Source: Arthrobacter sp. zg-Y769
GTDB lineage: Bacteria > Actinomycetota > Actinomycetes > Actinomycetales > Micrococcaceae
Length of the DNA: 64,000 nucleotides
Direction of reading: 5' to 3'
NCBI RefSeq assembly: GCF_020907405.1
Contig: NZ_JAJJOE010000004.1
Span: 186,001 to 250,000 of the forward strand
Positions 9,982-17,941 of this stretch are shown here, one piece after another. The notes under the pieces were generated by a model that had not been told where the DNA came from, searched no databases, and was given only the letters and a program-made list of their open reading frames with translations. The stretch's first letter is position 1, and every line of letters starts with the position of its first letter. The position numbers were made by a program, and so were the translations under genes.

Positions 9982-10596
9982 CTACGCCTGCCGCGTTCGT
10001 CCTGACGCGAACGGTGCCAGCGCACCCGTCCGGGCCAGGGCGCGGACCGCCAGCCAGGACAGGGCGCCGGCAATCACCGCGCCGGATACGCAGGTGAGCA
10101 GGACGTACAGCACCTGCCACTGCGCTGCCCACTCCACGTTGTAGAGGACGTTTTCACTCAGGCCGAGGAACAGTCCGGATCCCAGCCCGGCCAGCAGTGC
10201 CACGGGCAGGGAGAAACGCCGGTACAGGAACAGCAGGAACACCAGCTCGGCGCCAAGGCCCTGCAGGAAGCCGGAAAGGAGTACGGACAGGCCGAACTGG
10301 GTGCCCAGCACACCCGACACGGCCGCGGCCAGCATTTCGCAGTAGACGGCGGCGCCGGGCTTGCGGATGATGAGCCCGCCCAGCACCCCGGCAATCAGCC
10401 AGCCGCCCGTGTAGAGCCCGGCAAGCGGCGGAAACGCCGCGGTAAGCGCGCTGATCCCGGCGTAGCCCAGGGACCAGGCCCAGAAGATCACGCCCACGGC
10501 CACCGCGAGGACGGAAGCCACAACAATGTCCACCACGCGCCAGGTGCGTCCGGAGGCCGTGGGCCGACGGCCCGGTGCTGCAGATTGGTCTTTCAT
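9982..10596 (-). CDS. ykoE: YkoE-type ECF S component for a thiamin precursor
   Basis: Membrane substrate-specificity protein of 204 residues with about five or six helices, Gly-rich loops (PPLAGLYTGGWLIAGVLGGLIIRKP in part) and the AELVFLLFLYRR segment typical of YkoE. Family members take up hydroxymethylpyrimidine or thiamin. The TPP riboswitch in its leader supports that role directly. The ATG at 10596 follows an AGGAGG ribosome-binding site that lies in the 3' arm of a hairpin. Order S component, fused ATPase, EcfT matches the ykoEDC arrangement. Confidence 0.9.
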   Translation of the reverse strand: MKDQSAAPGRRPTASGRTWRVVDIVVASVLAVAVGVIFWAWSLGYAGISALTAAFPPLAGLYTGGWLIAGVLGGLIIRKPGAAVYCEMLAAAVSGVLGTQFGLSVLLSGFLQGLGAELVFLLFLYRRFSLPVALLAGLGSGLFLGLSENVLYNVEWAAQWQVLYVLLTCVSGAVIAGALSWLAVRALARTGALAPFASGRTRQA

Positions 10597-10602
10597 GAAT
10601 AT

Positions 10603-10620
10603 CCTCCTGTTATCAGGAGG
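10603..10620 (-). promoter_or_regulatory. Shine-Dalgarno-sequestering hairpin of the TPP riboswitch
   Basis: On the minus strand CCTCCTG-ATAA-CAGGAGG forms a perfect 7-bp stem with a four-base loop, and the AGGAGG in its 3' arm is the ribosome-binding site of the ykoE-type gene, 7 nt before the ATG. It is the expected expression platform for translational shut-off when TPP is bound. Confidence 0.7.
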
Positions 10621-10701
10621 GGAGGGTGATGCTGCACCGGTAAACCGGCGCACTTCTCCCGCAGGCCGTTGCCGGCCAACGGGGATTCCCTGAGCTCTCG
10701 A

Positions 10702-10811
10702 CTCCCTTCGCCGGTACTAACCGGATCAGGTTCGAGGGTCTGCGGATCTCCGCACTCTCAGCGCCTTGTCCTTCGGGGTCCGAAGACCTGCTGCGGGACG
10801 GCGCTCCCCTG
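10702..10811 (-). ncRNA. TPP (thiamin pyrophosphate) riboswitch, THI element
   Basis: The leader of the ykoE-type operon contains the invariant THI-box parts in order: GGGGAGC at the 5' side, then GCTGAGAGTG, then ACCCTCGAACCTGATC, and finally CGGTTAGTACCGGCGAAGGG. These are the pyrimidine- and pyrophosphate-sensor helices of the TPP aptamer. It explains regulation of the transporter by thiamin pyrophosphate. The aptamer is followed by about 100 nt that include the ribosome-binding-site hairpin, so control is probably at translation. Confidence 0.93.
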
Positions 10812-10829
10812 TCGTATGTTTGCCGTTCC

Positions 10830-10835
10830 ACTCTA
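10830..10835 (-). promoter_or_regulatory. Possible -10 box for the TPP riboswitch transcript
   Basis: TAGAGT on the minus strand lies about 20 nt before the 5' end of the aptamer, a suitable place for the promoter of the leader RNA. No clear -35 box is visible. Confidence 0.35.
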
Positions 10836-10911
10836 CACACGCACTCCCGATCCGGCGACGGGTAAACGGGTACCGTAGGGTTAGGAAAAACGCCCGAAGC
10901 TAGGAGTATTC

Positions 10912-11175
10912 ATGAACCTGATCCTCAAACTGCTCGGAACCGGAGCGAGCATCCTTTCCGGAATCGTCGCCGCCAAGGTGCTGGACTTCGCCTGGACCAA
11001 GTCCACCGGCAAAGAACCGCCCAAGGATGCCGAGGGCAGCCTGGAAAACAGCCTCCGCTCCGCCGTGGCCTTCGCAGTGGTCTCGGGTGCCGTCAGCCAG
11101 GTCATCCGTGTGCTGACCAACCGCGGCACGCAGCGCGCCATCCAGCGCTACCAGAAGACTCCGGAAATCGTCTAA
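10912..11175 (+). CDS. DUF4235 family small membrane protein
   Basis: An 87-residue protein with a hydrophobic N-terminal helix (about residues 3-27), a charged linker rich in Lys and Pro, and a second hydrophobic segment (about 50-66) ending in a basic tail. Sequence and size fit DUF4235, a family common in actinobacteria with no known function. The start is the ATG preceded by TAGGAG. It stands alone between the riboswitch operon and the Mrp operon. Confidence 0.75.
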   Translation: MNLILKLLGTGASILSGIVAAKVLDFAWTKSTGKEPPKDAEGSLENSLRSAVAFAVVSGAVSQVIRVLTNRGTQRAIQRYQKTPEIV

Positions 11176-11218
11176 GCCCGGAACGGTTCCACCTCCGCCG
11201 CCGGCGGAGAAGCCGCGC

Positions 11219-11752
11219 TCAGCCCTCGGGGTTTTTCCCCGGGCGCTGGGCGTCGCTGTTTAACGCCTCGCCTGCACCGGTTCCGCGGGCGCGCAGCATC
11301 TCGTCGTCGTCGAGCTCCCCGGTGTAGCTGTGCCCGGGATCATCATCTACGCGCGGATCATCGTCCTCGTCTTCGAGTGCTTCCTCTTCCGCTTCCCGCA
11401 GCAGGCGCTGTGCCCGCTCGACGACGTCGTCCAGCTCGTCGATGACCAGCAGCTCGGGCCGCAGGTGCTTGGTCCGGTACCCGGCGCGGCCCACCATGTG
11501 GGCGGAGACGGGGGCCGTCAGGAGCATAAAGATCCACACCACGGCCAGGACGGGCAGCAGCTTCCAGCTCCGGAATTCCACGGCCAGCGCCAGCAGGAAC
11601 AACAGCAGCCCAAGGACCTGGGGCTTGGTGGCTGCATGCATGCGGCTGAGCAGGTCCGGGAAGCGGATCAGGCCGATGGCGGCGGCCAGGGACATCAGGG
11701 CGCCGCCGAGCATCAGCACGGCCGTGATCACGTCATAGACGGTCTCTTCCAC
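11219..11752 (-). CDS. mnhG: Na+/H+ antiporter subunit MrpG (MnhG/PhaG)
   Basis: Last subunit of the Mrp cation/proton antiporter. Residues 1-95 hold three membrane helices with the family segment LLSRMHAATKPQVLGLLL. The remaining 80 residues are an unusually long acidic tail (EEEALEDEDDDPRVDDDP) absent from the classical protein of about 110-120 residues. The gene is 4 nt after mrpF and belongs to the six-gene minus-strand operon. Confidence 0.93.
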   Translation of the reverse strand: MEETVYDVITAVLMLGGALMSLAAAIGLIRFPDLLSRMHAATKPQVLGLLLFLLALAVEFRSWKLLPVLAVVWIFMLLTAPVSAHMVGRAGYRTKHLRPELLVIDELDDVVERAQRLLREAEEEALEDEDDDPRVDDDPGHSYTGELDDDEMLRARGTGAGEALNSDAQRPGKNPEG

Positions 11753-11756
11753 GGTG

Positions 11757-12017
11757 CTACCGCCTGTCCGTTACGAAGCGGGCAACCGTCACGGAGCCGA
11801 TAAAGCCGATCAAGGAAATGGCGACCACCAGGGCCAGGTAGTCCAGGTTGCGGTAAACGATCATGTCGGTGATCAGGGCCGCACCAACAATGGCCAGCAG
11901 GACGTCCGAGGCCAGCACCCGGTCCAGGATGGAGGGACCGCGGGCAATCCGGTAAATGGCACCGGCGCCGGCCACCGCCAGCATGACGGATACCGCCACC
12001 ACAGCTGCGCTCATCAT
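11757..12017 (-). CDS. mnhF: Na+/H+ antiporter subunit MrpF (MnhF)
   Basis: Small membrane subunit of 86 residues with three helices. The conserved segment RGPSILDRVLASDVLL, between helices 1 and 2, is diagnostic for MrpF. It overlaps the end of mrpE by 4 nt and is part of the hetero-oligomeric antiporter that exchanges cytosolic Na+ for protons and supports alkali and salt tolerance. Confidence 0.93.
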   Translation of the reverse strand: MMSAAVVAVSVMLAVAGAGAIYRIARGPSILDRVLASDVLLAIVGAALITDMIVYRNLDYLALVVAISLIGFIGSVTVARFVTDRR

Positions 12018-12610
12018 GCCCGGCCTCCAATCTTTCGCTTCCGTGTTTCAGCGGTTTCGGCACGCAGGGCGGCCAGCTCCTCTTTGGTTCCCAGGGTGCG
12101 GATCAGCCAGGCCTCGGTGTCCAGGGCATCGGCCCGCACCTTCTCGGCCTGTTCCGCCGTGGACACATTCAGTGCGTGCAGATAGAGCGTCGAGGTGGAA
12201 CGGTCGACGTCGACAACCAGCGAGCCGGGAATCAGCGACAGCACGTGGCCGGTGGCCGTGACCATCAGGTCCGACCGGCTGCGCAGCTTCACCCCGATCA
12301 CTCCGTTGCGGATCCGCGGACCGCGGAAAACCGCCAGCCAGAACACATGGAAGCTGGCCTGCACCAGCTTGTAGAGAAAGCTTCCGGCGAAGGCGAGCCC
12401 GTAGATCGGGTTGAACCTGCCGCTGAGTTCCACGGGCGGCAGATAGAAGATGTTCGCCACGAAAAACGCGATCACCGCACCGAAGATCAGGTTGCCGGCG
12501 CTAAAGTCCTGCCACAGCGCCCCCCACAGGAACACCAGCCAGATCAGCAGGGGCAGTTCCTGCAGCAGCGGAACGCGGGACCCCTCACGCATGCGTGCTT
12601 CCTTGGTCAC
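12014..12610 (-). CDS. mnhE: Na+/H+ antiporter subunit MrpE (MnhE)
   Basis: A 198-residue subunit with three N-terminal membrane helices (up to about residue 80) followed by the cytosolic domain with VIGVKLRSRSDLMVTATGHVLSLIPGSLVVDVD, typical of MrpE. The C-terminal 50 residues are charged and helical. It overlaps mrpD by 4 nt and mrpF by 4 nt, so translation of the whole block is coupled. Confidence 0.93.
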   Translation of the reverse strand: MTKEARMREGSRVPLLQELPLLIWLVFLWGALWQDFSAGNLIFGAVIAFFVANIFYLPPVELSGRFNPIYGLAFAGSFLYKLVQASFHVFWLAVFRGPRIRNGVIGVKLRSRSDLMVTATGHVLSLIPGSLVVDVDRSTSTLYLHALNVSTAEQAEKVRADALDTEAWLIRTLGTKEELAALRAETAETRKRKIGGRA

Positions 12611-14217
12611 TGAGCTGCACCTTCTCCCAGGACCGCTTCAATGTACGGGGTACGGTCCAGCAGGTCCCTGGCTGCACCGTCGCTGAGTGAAAACAGCGGC
12701 CCGGCGGCCACGGTCAGGGCGACGCCGAGGGCCACCAGGCCCACCGTGGGGTAAACCATGGTCCGCGGCAGCAGGTCCACGGAGTCCCGGCCGGAGAACC
12801 GTCCGGTGGCGTGCTCGTTGACATTCTCGGAGCTGCGCAGGCTGGACCCGTCGGAACTCGTAGCGAGCAGGATCGGGTCCGGGTGCACGGCGTCCTCGGG
12901 GGTCCGCCAGAAGGCCCGGTTCCAGACCCTCGCCATGACCAGCAGGGTCAGCAGGCTGGTGGCGGCGCCTGAGCCCACCAGTACATACGCCAGCGGGGTG
13001 CCCAGGTCCACACCGGCCTGCATCAGGCCGAGCTTGCCCAGGAAGCCGGAGAACGGCGGGATGCCGGCCAGGTTAATGGCCGGAATGAAGTACAGCACGG
13101 CCAGCAGGGGCGACAGGCGGGCAAGTCCGCCGAGCCGGTCCATGTTCGCGGTTCCGCCGCGGCGTTCAATCAGGCCCGTGACCAGGAACAGCGAGGTCTG
13201 CACCGTAATGTGGTGCACCACGTAGAACACCGCGGAGCCGATGCCCGCCACGGAGGCCACCGCCAGCCCGAACACCATGTAGCCGATGTGGCTGACCAGG
13301 GTGAAGGAGAGCATTCGCTTGATGTCGGTCTGGGCCAGGGCACCCAGGATGCCGACCAGCATGGTCAGCCCCGCCACCACCATCAGCAGCGTGTTGATCC
13401 GGTCTCCCGGGAAGAGCAGGGTTTCGGTGCGGACCATGGCGTAGACACCCACCTTGGTCAGCAGGCCGGCGAACACGGCGGTGACCGGGGCCGGTGCCGT
13501 GGGATAGGAGTCCGGCAGCCAGAACGACAGCGGGAAGATTGCGGCCTTGATGCCGAACGCCACCAGCAGCATCAGGTGCAGCATCAGCTGGGTTGCCGGG
13601 TCCAGTTCGCCGAGCTTCAGGGCAAGGTCCGCCATGTTCACCGTGCCGGTGGCGCCGTAGATCATGGCGATGGAGATCAGGAACAGCAGCGAGGAAACCA
13701 CGCTGACCACCACGTAGGTCACGCCGGCGCGGATGCGGGGCGTAGTTCCACCCAGGGTCATCAGGACGTAGCTTGCGGTGAGCAGGATCTCGAAGCCGAC
13801 GTACAGGTTGAACAGGTCCCCGGCGAGGAAGGCATTGGAAACACCGGCCACGAGGATCAGGTACGTCGGATGGAAGATGGAAATCGGACCGTCTTCGTCG
13901 CCGTCGGCCATACCCTGGCCGGCGGCATAGATCAGCACGGACAGGCTGATCGCCGAAGAGACCACCAGCATCAGTGCGGAGAACTGGTCCACCACCATGG
14001 TGATGCCGAACGGCGGAAGCCAGGCACCCAGGTTCACGGCCTGCGCACCCGTCTCCCAGACCGAGGACAGCAGGACAACTTCCAGGATCAGGGTGACGCT
14101 GAGGATGCTGATGCTCACCGCCCGCTGCGCACGCTGGTGGCGGATCAGGATGAACGCGAGGGCAGCACCGAGGACCGGGAGCACCACCGCCAGCGGCGCA
14201 AGGCTGGCTGTATTCAT
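12607..14217 (-). CDS. mnhD: Na+/H+ antiporter subunit MrpD (MnhD)
   Basis: Large membrane subunit (536 residues, about 14 helices) homologous to the NuoN/ND2-type proton-pumping subunits of complex I. Family features seen include the helix with FNLYVGFEILLTASYVLM, LPDSYPTAPAPVTAVFAGLLTKVGVYAM and the discontinuous-helix region around FTLVSHIGYMVFG. A soluble, Ser-rich insert (about 443-480) lies before the last helices. It overlaps mrpC by 4 nt. Confidence 0.95.
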   Translation of the reverse strand: MNTASLAPLAVVLPVLGAALAFILIRHQRAQRAVSISILSVTLILEVVLLSSVWETGAQAVNLGAWLPPFGITMVVDQFSALMLVVSSAISLSVLIYAAGQGMADGDEDGPISIFHPTYLILVAGVSNAFLAGDLFNLYVGFEILLTASYVLMTLGGTTPRIRAGVTYVVVSVVSSLLFLISIAMIYGATGTVNMADLALKLGELDPATQLMLHLMLLVAFGIKAAIFPLSFWLPDSYPTAPAPVTAVFAGLLTKVGVYAMVRTETLLFPGDRINTLLMVVAGLTMLVGILGALAQTDIKRMLSFTLVSHIGYMVFGLAVASVAGIGSAVFYVVHHITVQTSLFLVTGLIERRGGTANMDRLGGLARLSPLLAVLYFIPAINLAGIPPFSGFLGKLGLMQAGVDLGTPLAYVLVGSGAATSLLTLLVMARVWNRAFWRTPEDAVHPDPILLATSSDGSSLRSSENVNEHATGRFSGRDSVDLLPRTMVYPTVGLVALGVALTVAAGPLFSLSDGAARDLLDRTPYIEAVLGEGAAQ

Positions 14218-14699
14218 CGGGTCACCTCCGGGTCGTTTGCTGTGTTGCCGCGTTGGGAGCCGGGAGCCTCTTCGGCTTCCTCCGGCGGAGTGAATTCCGT
14301 GGTGTCCTCCGGGACGTCTGCGTCATCTTCGGCATCGAAGCTGCTCTGGCTGGCCACGCGCCGGTCCTCAAGGTCGTCCTGGACCTCGTCCTGCCGGCCC
14401 AGCACCCAGGACCGGTAGATAATGCCGAGCATAAAAGCGGTGACCGAGAAGGAAATCACGATCGAGGTCAGGATGAACGCCTGCGGCAGCGGATCGTTGT
14501 AGGCATCCGCTGCAATGTCCTTGTTGAAGATGGGTGCCAGCCCGGCCGGTCCGCCGGTGGCCAGCAGCAGGATATTCGTGGCATTGGTGAGCATGGCCAG
14601 GCCAAGCACCACCCGGGTCAGGCTCCGCTCCAGCAGCAGGTAGATGCCGGCGGCGTACAGGCACCCCATAACCAGGAGGAGGGTGAGGTTCACAGTCAC
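14214..14699 (-). CDS. mnhC: Na+/H+ antiporter subunit MrpC (MnhC)
   Basis: NuoK-like membrane subunit. The first 105 residues have three helices with GLAMLTNATNILLLATGG and DPLPQAFILTSIVISFSVTAF, diagnostic for MrpC. Residues 110-161 form a strongly acidic tail (DAEDDADVPEDTTEFTPPEEAEEAP) not found in the classical 110-115 residue protein. Overlaps both neighbours by 4 nt. Confidence 0.93.
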   Translation of the reverse strand: MTVNLTLLLVMGCLYAAGIYLLLERSLTRVVLGLAMLTNATNILLLATGGPAGLAPIFNKDIAADAYNDPLPQAFILTSIVISFSVTAFMLGIIYRSWVLGRQDEVQDDLEDRRVASQSSFDAEDDADVPEDTTEFTPPEEAEEAPGSQRGNTANDPEVTR

Positions 14700-17600
14700 C
14701 GTGCCACCTCTTCCTCTTCGGGACGGGAGCCGGCATCGCCGGCGGGACTGGTCGCGATAGCCAGGATCTGGGGTTCCTCCACAATGCTGTCGTCTTCATC
14801 GTCATCGGCGTCGGCCTCGCTGCGCTCGTCGATCTCCGAACCCAGGCTGCGCAGGACATCCAGCACCAGCCCCACCACCACCAGGTAGACGCCGATGTCG
14901 AAGATCGTGGAGGTGACGAACTTGATCTCCCCGAAGACCGGCCAGGTGAATTTGAGAATCGCGCTCTGCAGGATCTGCCCGCCGAAGAACAGCGGCGCGG
15001 CAGCGGAAAGGGCAATCACGCCAAGACCGCCGCCCAGCAGGGTGCCGGCGCTGACCGGGCTGGCCTCGGCCAGCTCAAAGCGGCCGCCGGCAAGATACCG
15101 GATGGTCAGCGCGAGTCCGGCCATCAGTCCGCCGGCGAACCCGCCGCCCGGGGCGTTGTGGCCGGCAATCAGCAGGTAGACCGAGAACATGATGACGGAG
15201 TGGAAGATTAGCCGGGTAATGACCTCGAAGATGATGGACCGCCGCTCGGGTGCAAGCGTCCGGCCGGCCACCAGCCAGGCGTCACGGCCGACGCTGGAGA
15301 ATTTCCGGGCCAGGGCGAGGGTGGCCTGGCGGCGGCCGGTGGGGGCAAACTGCTCCCGGCCGCGGTCCACCGAGCCGCTGGCCACTCCCTCGGCCCGGCG
15401 CCGCTTGTCACCGCGTCCGCGGACGAAGATCAGGGAAGCAAGGCCGGTGGCCGCGATGGCCAGCACAGTGATTTCCCCGAACGTGTCCCAGGCGCGGATG
15501 TCGACCAGTGTCACGTTGACAATGTTGGATCCGCCGCCGCCCTCATAGGCCAGCTTCGGGAAATCGAGGGAGACGGGGGCGGCGACGCGGGAGGCCATTG
15601 CGGTCATGGCAAACACGACCATGCTCGCGCCGAAGGCGATGCCCAGCAGTGCCCGCAGCAGGCGGTGGCGCTTGGGTTCGCGCTTCCACAGGCGGGCCGG
15701 CAGGGACCGCAGGGCCAGCACGAACGCCACCAGCACAATCGTCTCGACGAGCATCTGCGTCAGGGCAAGGTCCGGGGCACCCTGCAGGGCGAAAATCAGG
15801 GCTATGCCGTAGCCGCTGACCGAAACCATCAGCACGGCGAGGAAGCGCTTGGTGGCGCGGGCTGCGGCAACCGCGCCCAGGATGACCGCCGCGCCGATCA
15901 CGGCCTGCAGCGGGGTATCGAACCAGCGGAAATTCTCCGGCAAGGGAGCGGAGCGCAGGATCAGCGCCGTCAGCGGGACCACGATCGCCATGGACAGAAT
16001 GACAAACAGGTAGAACATCAGCGAACCGCGCTGGGTCCGGCCCGTGACCCACACGGCGACGTCGTCAAGCACACCGATGGCGCCGCGGTAGGACCGCTCG
16101 GCGTCGAGCGGGGACGCAACGGTCCGCTGGAAGGATTCCACCCGGCGGCGCAGCAGGAACAGGGCGGCGCCGATGGCGAGGGTAAGTACACTCAGCCCTA
16201 GCGCCGGGGTGAGTCCGTGCCACAGTGCCAGGTGCGTGGGCTTCCCCTCGGCCGGGAAGAGGTCCGCGTAGGAAGCGATCACCGAGTCCAGCGGAGCCGG
16301 CCACAGCCCGAACACCACGGTGGCGGCGGCCAGGAGCGCCGGGGCGGCGAGGAAGGACCACGACACGCTCTTGAACGGGGTGGGTGTGCGGCCTTCCTTG
16401 GAGGCAAAGGCACCCCAGACGAAGCGGGAGCTGTAGGCAACGGTGAGGATGGAGCCCGTCACCACGCCGGCCAGCAGGAGCCAGGCGGCGAAGGTGCCCT
16501 GCTGCTCGCCGTAATGCACAAAGGTCTCGTAGACGGATTCCTTCGCCACATAACCAAGCAGCGGGGGCACACCGGCCATGGACGCCGCACCGATCACGGC
16601 AACGACGGCGAGTTTCGGTGCTGCGCGGAAGATTCCGGAGAGCTTGCGGATGTCCCGGGTGCCGGCCTGGTGGTCGATGATCCCGACCACCAGGAACAGG
16701 GTCGCCTTGAAGAAACCGTGGGCCAGGAGCAGTCCCATTCCGGCGACGGCGGCTTCCCGGCTGCCCAGCCCCACCACCAGGGTGAGGAAGCCGAGCTGGC
16801 TGACGGTGCCGTAGGCGAGGAGCAGTTTGATGTCGAACTGGCGCAGGGCACGCCAGCCGCCCAGCAGCATGGTCGTCAGTCCCAGGACCAGCACAATGGG
16901 ATGCCACAGCAGCGTCTCGGAGAATCCGGGTGCGAGCCGGGCGACCAGGTAGATGCCCGCCTTCACCATTGCCGCTGCGTGCAGGTAGGCACTGACCGGG
17001 GTGGGAGCGGCCATGGCCGCGGGCAGCCAGAAGTGGAAGGGCACGAGGGCGGATTTGGAAACGGCGCCGACCAGCAGCAGGGCAATGGCAACATTGACCA
17101 GCGTCCCGGTGGCCGCCAGTTCGGGTGCCTGCGCCAGGATCGCGGAGATCCGGTAGGTCCCGGCGACGGTGCCGAGCACGATCATGCCGACCAGCATCGC
17201 CAGGCCGCCGAAGGTGGTGACGATCAATGCCTGCAGGGCTGCACGGCGGGCGGAGAGCCGGTGCGCGGAATACCCGATCAGCAGGTAGGACAGGATGGTG
17301 GTCAGTTCCCAGAAGATGAACAGCAGGATCAGGTCATCTGCCGTAACCAAGCCGAACATCGCGGCGGCAAATGCCAGCAGCTGGGCGCCGAAGCTGCCCA
17401 TCTTCGGATCATTGGGCCGGAAGTACCGGGCGCAGTAGAACAGGACCAGCGCGCCCACACCGAGGATCAGGATGGACAGCACCGCCGAGAGCGTGTCCAT
17501 TCGGAAGGCGAGCTCCACACGGAGTTCGGGAATCCAGGGAATCGTGACCGACGGCGGCGCGTTCGGGGCGCCGGAGGCCAGGGTCTGGTCTGCTCCCGTG

Positions 17601-17743
17601 TACCGGGGGAAAGTGGCCATCAGCCAAACGAATGCGGCGGCGGGGAAAGCCGCAAGGATGTAGAACGCAGACCGGCCGACCTTCCGGAACACCAAGGGCG
17701 CAACAAGTGCCACCGTAAACAGAACGGTGAGCACAAACAGCAC
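14696..17743 (-). CDS. mnhA: Na+/H+ antiporter MrpA fused with MrpB domain
   Basis: First gene of the Mrp operon, 1015 residues. Residues 1 to about 770 form MrpA: NuoL-like antiporter helices with FWELTTILSYLLIGYSAHR, LPAAMAAPTPVSAYLHAAAMVKAG and LAYGTVSQLGFLTLVVGLG, then the MrpA C-terminal extension and an MbhD-like part. The last 250 residues carry an MrpB domain (FEVITRLIFHSVIMFSVYLL, HNAPGGGFAGGLMAG), so no separate mrpB is present. A short acidic tail follows. The start is GTG at 17743 with GGGAGA 7 nt upstream. The fused form is common in actinobacteria. Confidence 0.95.
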   Translation of the reverse strand: MLFVLTVLFTVALVAPLVFRKVGRSAFYILAAFPAAAFVWLMATFPRYTGADQTLASGAPNAPPSVTIPWIPELRVELAFRMDTLSAVLSILILGVGALVLFYCARYFRPNDPKMGSFGAQLLAFAAAMFGLVTADDLILLFIFWELTTILSYLLIGYSAHRLSARRAALQALIVTTFGGLAMLVGMIVLGTVAGTYRISAILAQAPELAATGTLVNVAIALLLVGAVSKSALVPFHFWLPAAMAAPTPVSAYLHAAAMVKAGIYLVARLAPGFSETLLWHPIVLVLGLTTMLLGGWRALRQFDIKLLLAYGTVSQLGFLTLVVGLGSREAAVAGMGLLLAHGFFKATLFLVVGIIDHQAGTRDIRKLSGIFRAAPKLAVVAVIGAASMAGVPPLLGYVAKESVYETFVHYGEQQGTFAAWLLLAGVVTGSILTVAYSSRFVWGAFASKEGRTPTPFKSVSWSFLAAPALLAAATVVFGLWPAPLDSVIASYADLFPAEGKPTHLALWHGLTPALGLSVLTLAIGAALFLLRRRVESFQRTVASPLDAERSYRGAIGVLDDVAVWVTGRTQRGSLMFYLFVILSMAIVVPLTALILRSAPLPENFRWFDTPLQAVIGAAVILGAVAAARATKRFLAVLMVSVSGYGIALIFALQGAPDLALTQMLVETIVLVAFVLALRSLPARLWKREPKRHRLLRALLGIAFGASMVVFAMTAMASRVAAPVSLDFPKLAYEGGGGSNIVNVTLVDIRAWDTFGEITVLAIAATGLASLIFVRGRGDKRRRAEGVASGSVDRGREQFAPTGRRQATLALARKFSSVGRDAWLVAGRTLAPERRSIIFEVITRLIFHSVIMFSVYLLIAGHNAPGGGFAGGLMAGLALTIRYLAGGRFELAEASPVSAGTLLGGGLGVIALSAAAPLFFGGQILQSAILKFTWPVFGEIKFVTSTIFDIGVYLVVVGLVLDVLRSLGSEIDERSEADADDDEDDSIVEEPQILAIATSPAGDAGSRPEEEEVAR

Positions 17744-17928
17744 TATGATCTCCCGGGCTTTCGTCGATGATCCAGCGTCAAACGGCTGTAATTATCAAGG
17801 GGGCGGTCAAGGTCGGTATATACATTCTACCCATGGCATACGCATGCCCTCCTATTCGGCCGGTCCGGCCCGGAATGCAGGAATCGGCGTTTTAGGCGTC
17901 GAATACCGTTCCGGGCCGCGGGAGCCGC

Positions 17929-17934
17929 TAGGCT
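17929..17934 (+). promoter_or_regulatory. -10 box of the UMF1-type transporter gene, leaderless type
   Basis: TAGGCT ends 7 nt before the ATG at 17942, with no ribosome-binding site in the gap. Confidence 0.5.
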
Positions 17935-17941
17935 CGGCGGC

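Noticed and set aside
16217-17770. Long plus-strand frame opposite mrpA
   Set aside because: Antisense shadow of a clearly real membrane-protein gene; the product is Gln/His/Gly-rich with no domain.
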